Shown here in pieces: positions 8,733 to 16,986 of a stretch of 64,000 bases of DNA. A program made the translations under genes and the position numbers. Under the pieces are notes generated by a model. That model saw only the letters and a program-made list of their open reading frames with translations. It was not told the origin of the DNA and ran no database searches. Within the stretch, counting starts at the first letter, position 1, and the number at the start of each line of letters is the position of its first letter. The stretch is taken from assembly GCF_003481705.1 (NCBI RefSeq), contig NZ_QULN01000004.1, positions 1 through 64,000 on the forward strand. Direction: 5' to 3'. The DNA comes from Butyricicoccus sp. OM04-18BH. Lineage in GTDB: Bacteria > Bacillota > Clostridia > Oscillospirales > Butyricicoccaceae.

Positions 8733-10145
8733 ATGGCAACTACAAGAATCATGCCGCTTCATGTCGGCAAAGGCCGCACAGAGAGTCGGGCGATCAGTGA
8801 CATCATCGACTATGTAGCAAACCCACAGAAAACAGATAACGGCAAGCTCATTACCGGCTATGCGTGTGACAGCCGGACTGCGGATGCAGAGTTTCTTTTA
8901 GCAAAGCGGCAGTATATTGTTGCTACCGGACGAGTGCGCGGAGCGGATGATGTGATTGCCTATCATGTGCGCCAGTCCTTCCGCCCCGGTGAGATTACCC
9001 CGGAAGAAGCCAACCGTCTGGGCGTAGAATTTGCAAAGCGTTTTACTAAAGGCAATCATGCCTTTGTAGTCTGCACTCACATAGACAAGTCGCACATTCA
9101 TAATCACATTATCTGGTCATCGGTCAGCTTAAAATATGACCGGAAGTTCCGAAACTTTTGGGGCAGCACCAAGGCAGTTCGTCGGCTAAGTGACACCATC
9201 TGTATTGAGAATGGACTGTCCATTGTAGAGAATCCGAAACTTCACGGAAAGAGCTATAACAAATGGCTGGGCGATCAGGCAAAGCCATCTCACCGAGAGC
9301 TGCTTCGTGTGGCGATTGACAACGCATTATCACAAAGTCCTGCTGACTTTGAAGAACTGCTGAAGTTGTTGCGAGAATATGGTTGTGAAGTCTCAAAGCG
9401 CGGAAAATCGTATCGACTGAAACTCTCTGGTTGGGAGAAAGCCGCCCGCATGGACAGTCTGGGCGAAGGATATGGATTGGAAGATTTGCGGGCAGTTCTC
9501 TTAGGGAAGAAAGCACATACCCCGCGAAAGAAAACAGGCACACAGGCAGAGCCGCCGAAGATCAATCTGCTGGTGGACATTCAGGCAAAATTGCAGGCTG
9601 GAAAAGGTGCTGGCTATGCTCGATGGGCTAAAGTTTTTAATCTGAAACAAATGGCGCAGACCATGAATTACCTGTCAGAGAACAATCTGCTGGAGTATGC
9701 GGTTTTGGAAGAAAAGGCTGCGGCTACCACGGCACATCACAATGATCTTTCGGCGCAGATCAAAGCGGCTGAAAAGCGCATGGCAGAGATCGCTGTTCTG
9801 CGTACTCACATCGTAAATTATGCCAAGACCCGTGAGATCTATGTGGCATACCGCAAGGCGGGATACTCTAAGAAATTCCGGGAGGAACATGAGGAAGAAA
9901 TTCTGCTCCACCAGGCTGCTAAGAATGCCTTTGATGAGATGGGAGTCAAGAAGCTTCCCAAGGTCAAAGAGTTGCAGACGGAGTACGCGAAATTGCTGGA
10001 AGAAAAGAAAAAGACCTATGCCGAGTACCGGCGTTCCCGTGAGGAAATGCGGGAGCTTTTAACGGCAAAGGCAAATGTAGATCGAGTGCTGAAAATGGAG
10101 GTAGAACAGGATGTTGAAAAAGAAAAAGACCACGGCCAGCGGTAA
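8733..10145 (+). CDS. Relaxase/mobilization nuclease
   Basis: This is a 470-aa protein starting at ATG 8733 behind AGGAGAG. The N-terminal relaxase domain (MATTRIMPLHVGKG start) has the metal-binding histidine triad block HIDKSHIHNHIIW near residue 118, preceded by FAKRFTKGNHAFVVCTH. Candidate nicking tyrosines lie near IIDYVANP and GYACDSRT. The C-terminal 200 residues are helical and charged, as in the fragment at the window start. It should nick oriT and pilot the single strand during conjugation. It looks intact and is the only complete relaxase in the window, so it may also act on the relaxase-less element at 26,400-39,070. Confidence 0.88.
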   Translation: MATTRIMPLHVGKGRTESRAISDIIDYVANPQKTDNGKLITGYACDSRTADAEFLLAKRQYIVATGRVRGADDVIAYHVRQSFRPGEITPEEANRLGVEFAKRFTKGNHAFVVCTHIDKSHIHNHIIWSSVSLKYDRKFRNFWGSTKAVRRLSDTICIENGLSIVENPKLHGKSYNKWLGDQAKPSHRELLRVAIDNALSQSPADFEELLKLLREYGCEVSKRGKSYRLKLSGWEKAARMDSLGEGYGLEDLRAVLLGKKAHTPRKKTGTQAEPPKINLLVDIQAKLQAGKGAGYARWAKVFNLKQMAQTMNYLSENNLLEYAVLEEKAAATTAHHNDLSAQIKAAEKRMAEIAVLRTHIVNYAKTREIYVAYRKAGYSKKFREEHEEEILLHQAAKNAFDEMGVKKLPKVKELQTEYAKLLEEKKKTYAEYRRSREEMRELLTAKANVDRVLKMEVEQDVEKEKDHGQR

Positions 10146-10367
10146 GCTGGTCCTGGTCAAAAGCGTTCGCAGAACGCGCAGCCACAGAATGAAATTCTGT
10201 GTTCAAAGGGGCTTGGGGGCGCTGCCCTCAACAAGCAAGCGGAGAGGAAAATCACGGAGGGATTTTCTTCTCTGCGGGCCTGTGTGTATTAACACAGGCA
10301 TTGCTTGCCTCTTTTCTCCGAAAATGAAAAGAACCAGTGAGAGAATCGTTAAATTTCACTCACTGGC

Positions 10368-10724
10368 TCAATTCGTTTCAAATTTTTCGGACAACTCTGT
10401 CAGTTCCCTCACCGTTTCCTGGGTGTGATGCAGCAGGGTGTCACGCATTTCTGGCGGACAGCTGGAATAAAGCATTTTCATCTGATTGACACCCTCATCC
10501 TCCAGAGAAACATCTGGATTTATAAGCGTATCTAAAGAGATGTGCAGGACCTTTGCCAATGCTCTCAAAATCAAATAGGAAGGATTCATTTTCCCTTTTT
10601 CGATATTGGCGATTTGCTTTACAGAAACATGGCTCAGATCAGAAAGTTCCTGTTGTGTCAGTTCTTTATTCTTTCGGGCTTCTCGCATTTTTTGCCCTAA
10701 AGCAGTTAAATCATCAATCGGCAT
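10368..10724 (-). CDS. XRE-family transcriptional regulator
   Basis: This is a 118-aa protein with an N-terminal helix-turn-helix (LGQKMREARKNKELTQQELSDLSHVS, VKQIANIEKGKMNPSYLILRALAKVLHISLDTL) and a short acidic helical C-terminus. It starts at ATG 10724 and is transcribed away from the HTH/two-component operon at 10889. The shared 160-bp region makes it a candidate regulator of that operon or of transfer genes. The 220 bases between the relaxase stop and this gene's stop show no convincing gene. Confidence 0.85.
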   Translation of the reverse strand: MPIDDLTALGQKMREARKNKELTQQELSDLSHVSVKQIANIEKGKMNPSYLILRALAKVLHISLDTLINPDVSLEDEGVNQMKMLYSSCPPEMRDTLLHHTQETVRELTELSEKFETN

Positions 10725-10839
10725 AATCGTTCACCTCAATAATATTGTATCGTTCCGGTTTATATGATGGAATGACCTTATTATGCCTGACAAACTGTAC
10801 GATTATGCCGATTATATAAAGCTGCGATTGGTGATAAAC

Positions 10840-10868
10840 TTGTATTGTTCGAGACAAAGAACTATAAT
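10840..10868 (+). promoter_or_regulatory. SigmaA-type promoter of the first regulatory cassette
   Basis: TTGTAT at 10840-10845 and TATAAT at 10863-10868 are separated by 17 bases. This is followed by GTGGAGGTG and the ATG of the HTH gene at 10889. No direct repeats overlap it, so it looks constitutive, unlike the ABC promoter at 12740. Confidence 0.7.
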
Positions 10869-10888
10869 GTACTCTGTGGAGGTGCATA

Positions 10889-11077
10889 ATGGATTATATG
10901 ACACTAAAAGAGGCCGCCGAGAAGTGGGGCGTGACACCTCGTAGGGTAAATTATTATTGTGCTGGTGGGCGTATCCCCGGTGCTGTGAAAATGGCCGGTG
11001 TTTGGCTGCTCCCTAAAACTGCGGAGAAGCCGATTGACGGAAGGAAAAAACAAGGGAAGGGGTTGCACCATGAATAA
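10889..11077 (+). CDS. Small HTH DNA-binding protein (excisionase-like)
   Basis: This 62-aa protein has a MerR/excisionase-type helix-turn-helix (YMTLKEAAEKWGVTPRRVNYYC, GGRIPGAVKMAGVWLLP). A close paralogue occurs at 16749-16925 at the head of the second cassette, and a more distant one at 33822-34025. It overlaps the start of the response regulator by 8 bases. The position at the head of each two-component/ABC cassette suggests a regulatory or accessory role; excision is also possible. Confidence 0.75.
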   Translation: MDYMTLKEAAEKWGVTPRRVNYYCAGGRIPGAVKMAGVWLLPKTAEKPIDGRKKQGKGLHHE

Positions 11078-11762
11078 AATCCTGATTATAGATGATGACA
11101 GAGAACTGTGCGCTTTGATTAAACGTAGCGTACAAGCAGAAAACATAGAAGCTGATTTTTGTAATACCGGAAAAGAGGGCTTACAAAAATTAAGAGAGCA
11201 GGAGTATCAGCTTGTGGTGCTGGATGTGATGATGCCTGGTATGGATGGCTTTGAAACGCTGGAAGAAATCCGCAAAGAGAACAGTCTGCCGATTTTGATG
11301 TTCACATCTAAAAATGACAGCATTTCTAAAGTACGAGGCTTACGGGCCGGAGCGGACGATTATCTTACAAAACCGTTTGATATGGACGAACTGATTGCCC
11401 GTATTGCGTCCCTCATTCGCCGCTACACCCGTTTTAATCATCAAGCCGGAGCTGTGCAAAAACTGGATTTTGACGGATTGCAGATTGACCTTGAAAATCG
11501 TTCTGTTACTACATCAAACGGCACTTTTGAACTGCCCCCAAAGGAATTTGATTTGCTCCTGTACTGTGCAAAACATCAAGGGAAAATTTTGACCAAACAG
11601 CAGATTTATGAGGAAGTATGGGGCGAAGAATATTTCTATGATGACAGTAACATTATGGCGATTATCAGCCGACTTCGTAAAAAATTAGAAGTCAATCCTT
11701 CAAGCCCAAAGTATATACAAACGGTCAAAGGGATTGGCTACCGGTTTAATAAGGAGGTGTAG
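11070..11762 (+). CDS. OmpR-family response regulator, cassette 1
   Basis: This is a 230-aa protein starting at ATG 11070 behind GGGAAGGGG. The receiver domain has the acidic triad DDD at residues 8-10, phosphoacceptor Asp52 (LVVLDVMMPG) and Lys101 (YLTKPFD). The C-terminal winged helix (FELPPKEFDLLLY to IQTVKGIGYRFN) is of OmpR/PhoB type. It is co-transcribed with the kinase 5 bases downstream. Its likely target is the four-copy 11-bp direct repeat upstream of the ABC genes at 12740-12783. Confidence 0.92.
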   Translation: MNKILIIDDDRELCALIKRSVQAENIEADFCNTGKEGLQKLREQEYQLVVLDVMMPGMDGFETLEEIRKENSLPILMFTSKNDSISKVRGLRAGADDYLTKPFDMDELIARIASLIRRYTRFNHQAGAVQKLDFDGLQIDLENRSVTTSNGTFELPPKEFDLLLYCAKHQGKILTKQQIYEEVWGEEYFYDDSNIMAIISRLRKKLEVNPSSPKYIQTVKGIGYRFNKEV

Positions 11763-11767
11763 TCAGC

Positions 11768-12685
11768 ATGGAAATTATCGTATTCTTGTCCATTGTGATT
11801 GCTGTTGTGGCTGTATTGACTTCCATCGTTCTCGTTCGGCGTGTAAAAAAACAAATAGCAGAAATGACCGATGTGCTGGTTGATGTGAAAAACGGAAATG
11901 GCAACCGGCGTATTCTATCTGCAACAAATGAACTGACAGCACCTCTTGCCTATGAAATCAATGAGATCGTTGTGGCCTATGAAAGCAGACTTTCAACTGT
12001 ACGGCAGACAGAAGAAACCAACCGCCAGCTTATGACGAGCCTTTCCCATGACGTGCGAACGCCCCTTACTACTCTGCTTGGGTATCTTGACGCTACACAC
12101 AAAAGACTGGTCACAGGAAAAGACCGGGATGATTATATTGAAACCGCCCGTCGGAAAGCCCATGATCTGAAAGAATACATTGATGTACTTTTTGACTGGT
12201 TCAAGTTAAATTCCAACGAGTTTGCTTTGGAGATCCAGAGCGTTGAGGTTGCAGAGCTGACAAGAAATATTCTGATCGACTGGATACCGATTTTTGAGGA
12301 TAAACAGGTTGATTATGACATTGATATTCCTGAACATCCTGTCCGGGTAAGATTGGATATGGACAGCTATATGAGGATTGTCAATAATCTCATTCAAAAT
12401 GTAATCGCTCACAGCCATGCAGACAAAATCAAAATTGCCCTGTCAAAGAAGGAAAATAACATGGAGCTGCTGCTGGCGGATAATGGAGTGGGAATTGAGA
12501 AGGAAGATTTGAAACACATTTTTGAACGGCTCTATAAGTGTGACAAAGGACGGTCTGAAAAAGGAAGCGGTCTTGGTCTTTCTATTGTCCATCAGCTTGT
12601 AGAAAAGATGGGTGGGAGTATAACAGTTGAAAGTTTGCCGGGAAAAGGAACTGAATTTATGTTGCTTTTTCCTTTGGAGAGTTAA
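11768..12685 (+). CDS. Sensor histidine kinase, cassette 1
   Basis: This is a 305-aa kinase with one N-terminal membrane segment (about residues 3-23), a HAMP-like linker and the H-box SLSHDVRTPLTTL with His94. The ATP-binding domain (NNLIQNVIAHS, ADNGVGIEKED, KGSGLGLSIVHQLV) is intact. There is almost no extracytoplasmic region, so stimulus sensing probably needs a membrane partner such as the adjacent ABC exporter. This arrangement is known for lantibiotic and bacitracin detoxification modules. A terminator-like hairpin follows. Confidence 0.9.
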   Translation: MEIIVFLSIVIAVVAVLTSIVLVRRVKKQIAEMTDVLVDVKNGNGNRRILSATNELTAPLAYEINEIVVAYESRLSTVRQTEETNRQLMTSLSHDVRTPLTTLLGYLDATHKRLVTGKDRDDYIETARRKAHDLKEYIDVLFDWFKLNSNEFALEIQSVEVAELTRNILIDWIPIFEDKQVDYDIDIPEHPVRVRLDMDSYMRIVNNLIQNVIAHSHADKIKIALSKKENNMELLLADNGVGIEKEDLKHIFERLYKCDKGRSEKGSGLGLSIVHQLVEKMGGSITVESLPGKGTEFMLLFPLES

Positions 12686-12686
12686 G

Positions 12687-12718
12687 CGGGTTCCCGTCTT
12701 TATGGCGGGAGCCTTTGT
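12687..12718 (+). terminator. Terminator after histidine kinase 1
   Basis: GGGTTCCCG pairs with CGGGAGCC across a TCTTTATGG loop, followed by TTTGTCATTTT. It separates the regulator operon from the ABC operon, which has its own promoter at 12788. Confidence 0.6.
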
Positions 12719-12739
12719 CATTTTACTGGATTTCAAATT

Positions 12740-12793
12740 GCAAGGTTAATGCAAGGTTGCGGCAAGGTTAATGCAAGGTTGGCATGATAGAAT
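12740..12793 (+). promoter_or_regulatory. Four 11-bp direct repeats plus -10 box of the ABC operon
   Basis: Four tandem copies of GCAAGGTT plus three variable bases begin at 12740, 12751, 12762 and 12773, an exact 11-bp period. Three bases later comes ATAGAAT (12787-12793), a -10 element. No -35 box is seen; the repeats occupy its place. This is the layout expected for binding of a dimeric OmpR-type activator. The ATG at 12784 lies inside this region, so the ABC gene starts at 12820. Confidence 0.75.
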
Positions 12794-12819
12794 ACCTTAC
12801 AGAACAGGAGGTTTTGAAT

Positions 12820-13746
12820 ATGGATACAAATTATATCATTGAAACAAAAAATCTGACGAAGCAATACGGCTCACAAAAGAGTGTGGCTGACTTAAATATC
12901 CATGTCAAGCGTGGGAGAATTTATGGTCTGTTGGGTAGAAACGGAGCCGGAAAAACCACTACCATGAAAATGCTGTTGGGTTTAACGAAGCCTACTTCCG
13001 GTGAGGTCAAAATCTGGGGAAAGTCTTTGCAAGGAAATGAAAAGAAGTTGCTGCCCCGCATTGGCAGTTTGATTGAGTCCCCTGGTTTTTATCCCAATCT
13101 GACCGGCACAGAGAACCTGCGTATCTTTGCTACTCTGCGGGGTGTACCAAACAATCATGCTATCAAAGATGCTCTGGATCTGGTAGGACTGCCCTACAAA
13201 GATAAAAAGCTCTTTTCACAGTATTCTCTTGGTATGAAGCAGCGGCTTGCCATCGCCCTTGCCGTTATGCACGATCCGGAGCTTTTGATTTTGGATGAGC
13301 CGATCAACGGCCTCGATCCCATCGGTATTGCAGAAGTACGCTCCTTTATTCGGGAGCTTTGCGACGCAAGAGGAAAAACTATTTTGATTTCCAGTCACAT
13401 TCTTTCGGAGATTTCTTTGCTGGCTGACGATATTGGAATTATCGACCACGGCGCGTTGCTGGAAGAAGAAAGCCTTGCTGAGCTGGAGCAAAAAAGCAGT
13501 AAGCATATCCGTTTTACGCTCTCTGATACTGCACAGGCGGCAAGAATTTTGGAACGCAATTTCCATGAAAACCATTTCTCCATACAGGACGACCAGAATC
13601 TGCGCCTGCACAACCTTGATCTGCCTGTGGGGAAAATTGTAACTGCCTTTGTAGAAAACGGATTGGAAGTATCGGAGGCGCATACTTGTGAAGAAAGTCT
13701 TGAAGATTACTTCAAGCGTGTGACAGGGGGAGAAGGAATTGCTTAA
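12820..13746 (+). CDS. ABC transporter ATP-binding protein (lantibiotic-protection type)
   Basis: This is a 308-aa ATPase starting at ATG 12820 behind AGGAGG. It has Walker A GRNGAGKTTT, signature YSLGMKQRLAIA, Walker B LLILDEPINGLD and the H-loop ISSHILSE. The C-terminal ~80 residues form the extra domain common in self-protection transporters. The next gene overlaps by 8 bases. With two permeases and a lipoprotein, it resembles SpaFEG/NisFEG-type immunity exporters that expel lantibiotics from the membrane. The substrate is inferred, not seen. Confidence 0.87.
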   Translation: MDTNYIIETKNLTKQYGSQKSVADLNIHVKRGRIYGLLGRNGAGKTTTMKMLLGLTKPTSGEVKIWGKSLQGNEKKLLPRIGSLIESPGFYPNLTGTENLRIFATLRGVPNNHAIKDALDLVGLPYKDKKLFSQYSLGMKQRLAIALAVMHDPELLILDEPINGLDPIGIAEVRSFIRELCDARGKTILISSHILSEISLLADDIGIIDHGALLEEESLAELEQKSSKHIRFTLSDTAQAARILERNFHENHFSIQDDQNLRLHNLDLPVGKIVTAFVENGLEVSEAHTCEESLEDYFKRVTGGEGIA

Positions 13747-14524
13747 ACTAATCAAATGCGAATTTTTGAAATTGAAACGGAAGAAATTTATTCCGCTTAT
13801 TATTCTGGCTGCTTTCCTGTTTCCAATCCCGCTGACTTATCTGATGACAACGCCCTCTATGATGGAGCGATATACAGATCGGGCAGATGCTTTTGACGGA
13901 TTATTTAACATGGTGTTGGGATATGGTATCCAGTTTTTACTGCCCTGCATTATTGGAGTGATTGCCGCTATCCTGTTCTTTATGGAACGCGACAACGATA
14001 CATTCAAAAATCTGCGTACAATTCCCGTAACCAGCACGCAAATGGTGCTTGCAAAGATTATTGTCCTCTTTCTTTTTGGAATTGTTTTTTGTGTGGCTTC
14101 TACCATTGCAACAATTCTTTGCGGATTTGGAACATTAGAAGTTTATGGAATAGGCTATAAATTGTTTTTAGCGGTTGAAACAGGAATTTTCATTACGGCA
14201 GGAACACTCCCGTTGATTGTTCTTGTTGTCTTTTTCAGTAAGACCTATGTTTTTTCCATTTTGTTGTGTGTCTTTTACAGCGTTCTGAACATGAGTGCTA
14301 CGGCATTGTTTGACACACTGCCTAAAACTATGTTATGGCTTCTGCCCACGCCACTGACTACATTTTGGAGTGCGGGAGATATGGCGGCTCATGGAATAAA
14401 AATGGACTTGGAGCAAATGACAGGGCTAATTCCCTCAACATTTCAAGTTGTATTCATTCTTGGGATCATGGCATTGGTTTCGTTCTTACTGATTGACAGA
14501 TTATATAAGCAGAGGGGGGAATAA
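13739..14524 (+). CDS. ABC transporter permease, first subunit
   Basis: This is a 261-aa membrane protein with a TTG start at 13739 overlapping the ATPase gene by 8 bases, preceded by GGGGGAGAAGG. About six membrane segments are visible, beginning with FIPLIILAAFLFPIPLTYLM. The KLKRKKF N-terminus and length match the permeases of lantibiotic-immunity transporters. It probably pairs with the next permease as a heterodimer. Confidence 0.82.
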   Translation: MLKLIKCEFLKLKRKKFIPLIILAAFLFPIPLTYLMTTPSMMERYTDRADAFDGLFNMVLGYGIQFLLPCIIGVIAAILFFMERDNDTFKNLRTIPVTSTQMVLAKIIVLFLFGIVFCVASTIATILCGFGTLEVYGIGYKLFLAVETGIFITAGTLPLIVLVVFFSKTYVFSILLCVFYSVLNMSATALFDTLPKTMLWLLPTPLTTFWSAGDMAAHGIKMDLEQMTGLIPSTFQVVFILGIMALVSFLLIDRLYKQRGE

Positions 14525-14526
14525 AC

Positions 14527-15306
14527 ATGGTTCGCATTGTAAAAACAGAATTTTATAAATTGAAAAGGTATCATATCCTTTGGGCGGGCGTTGCACTCAT
14601 GCTCCTATCCGTCCTGCTGACCTTGTTTACCTCTATGGCGAATGATGGTTCCGTTTGGGATTTTGCCTATCTTACAGAACAGGTCATCAAAAACAATATG
14701 TCCATGATTTTTCCGATGTGTATCAGCCTAATTGCTGGATATATGATTTCTCGTGAGCAGACGGATGACACATTGAAAAATATTCTGACTGTGCCGATCT
14801 CTTTTAAGAAACTGTTGACCGGAAAATTGATTGTGTGCGGCGTATTGTCTATTATTTTCGGGCTGATATGCAGTCTGTTTACAATCATAGCAGAAATGAT
14901 TGTGGGATTTCCCGGCTTTGAGATTTCCTTAGCTCTAAAAGCAGCCTTGCAGATTACTGCGGTTAATTTCTTTTTATATCTTGCGGTTCTGCCGATTATC
15001 GCTCTTACTTGTCGGAGGGCAGGCAGCTTTTTAGTCGGTGTAATCATTGCTTTTGTCTATGGATATGGAGGGATGTTTGCCGCAGGAAATATGACATTAG
15101 CAAACCTTTATCCGATTACCGCAAGTCTTGGAATGGTAGGCTACCGCAGCTATGATACCGCAGTCAACTGGAATATCGGAACCTGTTCTTGCAGTCTTGC
15201 GCTTGCTGTCGTTATTTCTGCCATCTTGATTTTGTGCATGAAAGAACGAGAAGCAACCCAAACAAAGAAAAAGGCCAAAAAGGTAGCTCCAAAGAAAGGC
15301 TGGTGA
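14527..15306 (+). CDS. ABC transporter permease, second subunit
   Basis: This is a 259-aa protein with six predicted membrane segments and the same N-terminal pattern as its partner (VKTEFYKLKRYHILWAG). It starts two bases after the previous stop, behind AGGGGGGAATAA. The C-terminus is very basic (TKKKAKKVAPKKGW). It is the second channel subunit of the cassette 1 exporter. Confidence 0.82.
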   Translation: MVRIVKTEFYKLKRYHILWAGVALMLLSVLLTLFTSMANDGSVWDFAYLTEQVIKNNMSMIFPMCISLIAGYMISREQTDDTLKNILTVPISFKKLLTGKLIVCGVLSIIFGLICSLFTIIAEMIVGFPGFEISLALKAALQITAVNFFLYLAVLPIIALTCRRAGSFLVGVIIAFVYGYGGMFAAGNMTLANLYPITASLGMVGYRSYDTAVNWNIGTCSCSLALAVVISAILILCMKEREATQTKKKAKKVAPKKGW

Positions 15307-15313
15307 TGATTTT

Positions 15314-15775
15314 ATGAAGAAAATAGTTTTAGCATTAACATTCGTCCTTGTGGGAAGTTTTATGCTTGCTGGCTGTTCAAAAGATGAAATTCTCAATCAT
15401 TACAATAACATTGTTCAATCTGCGGGCTCCATAGAACTGACAGGGAAATCGTCACTGCAAGGGGAAAAAGAAAAAGGAATTGATGATTATACAGGGACTT
15501 ATACGGCTGATTATGCGAACTTTTCAGGTACAGAGTATTTGTTCGGAGGAACTTCCATAAAGAGAGAAGCCGGTAAGGAGCTGTCCATTGATTGCACCTT
15601 GGAGATTACGGAAGGTACTGCAAAAGTATTTTGGATTTCTGGATCTGATGAAGCAGTCACGTTGATTGAAGCAACCGGGACTTATAGTGACACAATTACA
15701 CTTCCTGATGGTGGAAATTATATTGGCATTGAATGTGAGAATTTCACTGGAAACATTGAATTAAATATTGAATAA
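15314..15775 (+). CDS. Lipoprotein of the cassette 1 exporter
   Basis: This is a 153-aa protein with a signal peptide and lipobox (MLAGCSKD, Cys21). The mature part is small, acidic and beta-rich, with a C-terminal segment (VTLIEATGTYSDTITLPDGGNYIGIECENF). Lipoproteins in this position in lantibiotic operons can act in immunity. No specific family is recognised. It is the last gene of the ABC operon, 7 bases after the permease. Confidence 0.7.
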   Translation: MKKIVLALTFVLVGSFMLAGCSKDEILNHYNNIVQSAGSIELTGKSSLQGEKEKGIDDYTGTYTADYANFSGTEYLFGGTSIKREAGKELSIDCTLEITEGTAKVFWISGSDEAVTLIEATGTYSDTITLPDGGNYIGIECENFTGNIELNIE

Positions 15776-15786
15776 TACTCTGCCGG

Positions 15787-15884
15787 ACGACAGCAAAAGA
15801 AAAAAAGCCGTCGTAGAGCAGACACATTTCCATGCGCCTATGAAACGGCGGCTTTGAGAAGATCAGAGCCGCCGTTTCTTTTTG
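15787..15884 (+). ncRNA. Leader-like RNA with two hairpins, copy 1
   Basis: Hairpin 1 pairs ACGACAGC (15787-15794) with GCCGTCGT (15807-15814), with one internal mismatch, across a purine loop AAAAGAAAAAAA. Hairpin 2 pairs AAACGGCGGCT (15843-15853) with AGCCGCCGTTT (15867-15877) and is followed by CTTTTTG, a terminator. The same layout recurs at 22356-22450. In this copy it also ends the lipoprotein transcript. Confidence 0.6.
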
Positions 15885-15939
15885 ATTTTCAGACTGATTC
15901 TCATGCAATCAGGAGGGCGGTATATGGGAGGATACCGCC

Positions 15940-16047
15940 ATGTCAATTTTCGTCATTCATAGCACCCATGAGCTGCACCAATTAAAAAAAGCCTTGCCCC
16001 TCCTCCGGGGAGGTATGACTACCAATCAGCATTATCATTCTATCTAA
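15940..16047 (+). CDS. 35-aa conserved micro-ORF, copy 1
   Basis: ATG 15940 follows GGGAGGATACCGCC, a good ribosome site. The peptide starts MSIFVIHSTHELHQLKK and ends HYHSI. The copy at 22521-22628 has the same length, start and stop, and most differences keep similar residues or are silent. That supports real coding. It lies about 165 bases upstream of the sigma-like gene. Function unknown. Confidence 0.6.
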   Translation: MSIFVIHSTHELHQLKKALPLLRGGMTTNQHYHSI

Positions 16048-16213
16048 ATCAGCAGAATAATAGGTGTTTTTGTCGCGCCGGTTTCCCATTACAGGGAGCT
16101 GGCGCTTTTTATTGTCGATTTTTCGGGAAAGCTCCCGAAGTATGTCACTGCCGATCCCCGCCTCCACTCGGTTCACCCGTTGACAAACCCGTGAATCGAA
16201 ATGGAGGTACATA

Positions 16214-16627
16214 ATGAAGAAAGTCAATCTTAGGGACTTATATCTCGATGTTTACAAAAGCGATCACTTTGTAGAAGTAACCGAAGATGTGCTGGAGACG
16301 CTCCGAGCCGCTGAGCGTGCGGAAGCTGCTTATGACCGGAGGATGTATCGCTATAAAGCGCATTACTCCCTGGACTGTGATAACGGCATTGAAAATGCGA
16401 TCCTGATGAAGCCCCAGACGCCGGAAATGCTTCTGGAGGAAAAGCAGCTGCGGGAGCAACTCTATGCCGTTGTGATGGCTCTGCCGGAGAAGCAGGCTAA
16501 GCGGATCTATGCCCGGTATTACCTGGGGATGCGTGTAAGCGAGATTGCCGCAGCGGAGGATGTAGACCCAAGCCGTGTTCGTGACAGTATCCGGCGTGGT
16601 CTGAAGCAGCTGGCAAAGTATTTTTAG
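16214..16627 (+). CDS. Sigma-70 family-like regulator (region 4 type), copy 1
   Basis: This is a 137-aa protein starting at ATG 16214 behind ATGGAGGTAC. The C-terminal ~60 residues are a sigma region 4-like helix-turn-helix (LPEKQAKRIYARYYLGMRVSEIAAAEDVDPSRVRDSIRRGLKQL split by loops). The N-terminal half lacks a clear region 2. It resembles the small sigma-like ORF of Tn916-type elements. The copy at 22794-23207 differs at only six residues (L11P, S16N, V26M, L30I, V86A, A113V). Confidence 0.82.
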   Translation: MKKVNLRDLYLDVYKSDHFVEVTEDVLETLRAAERAEAAYDRRMYRYKAHYSLDCDNGIENAILMKPQTPEMLLEEKQLREQLYAVVMALPEKQAKRIYARYYLGMRVSEIAAAEDVDPSRVRDSIRRGLKQLAKYF

Positions 16628-16748
16628 GATAGAATAACAAAGGGCGCAAGGTCTCAAAGTGCTTCTGGCACAGGGCCTTGCGCCCCATTTGCATCCTTGT
16701 ATTCTTCGAGCGAAAGAAATATAATAAGCCATATTGGAGGGAAACTAT

Positions 16749-16925
16749 ATGGATTATATGACGCTGAAAGAAGCAAGTGAAAAATGGGGTGTTACCCCAA
16801 GGCAGATCAATTATCTGTGTACCGGTGGGCGTATCCCCGGCGCTGTAAAGATGGCTACCATTTGGCTGATTCCCAAGGATGCAGAGAAACCGGCAGACCG
16901 TCGTTTCAAAAATACAAAAAAATAA
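16749..16925 (+). CDS. Small HTH DNA-binding protein heading cassette 2
   Basis: This is a 58-aa paralogue of the 10889 gene with the same MDYMTLKEA start, EKWGVTP block and GGRIPGAVKMA segment. ATG 16749 is preceded by GGAGGGAAACTAT; an ATG 15 bases upstream would place the ribosome site inside the gene. It precedes the direct-repeat promoter of response regulator 2. Confidence 0.75.
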   Translation: MDYMTLKEASEKWGVTPRQINYLCTGGRIPGAVKMATIWLIPKDAEKPADRRFKNTKK

Positions 16926-16932
16926 TCCTCTC

Positions 16933-16964
16933 GTGAGGTTTCTGTGACATTTGGATGTTACACT
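16933..16964 (+). promoter_or_regulatory. Direct-repeat promoter of the cassette 2 two-component genes
   Basis: Two 11-bp repeats, GTGAGGTTTCT (16933-16943) and GTGACATTTGG (16944-16954), are followed by three bases and the -10-like TTACACT (16958-16964). The same geometry is found at 18778 and 22299. It points to autoregulation by response regulator 2. Confidence 0.7.
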
Positions 16965-16986
16965 AAGAATGAAGGAGTGTGATACA

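Noticed and set aside
10111..10428. 105-codon plus-strand frame after the relaxase
   Set aside because: It begins inside the relaxase end and runs antisense over the XRE gene. The composition is Arg/Lys-rich without motifs, and no paralogue is present.
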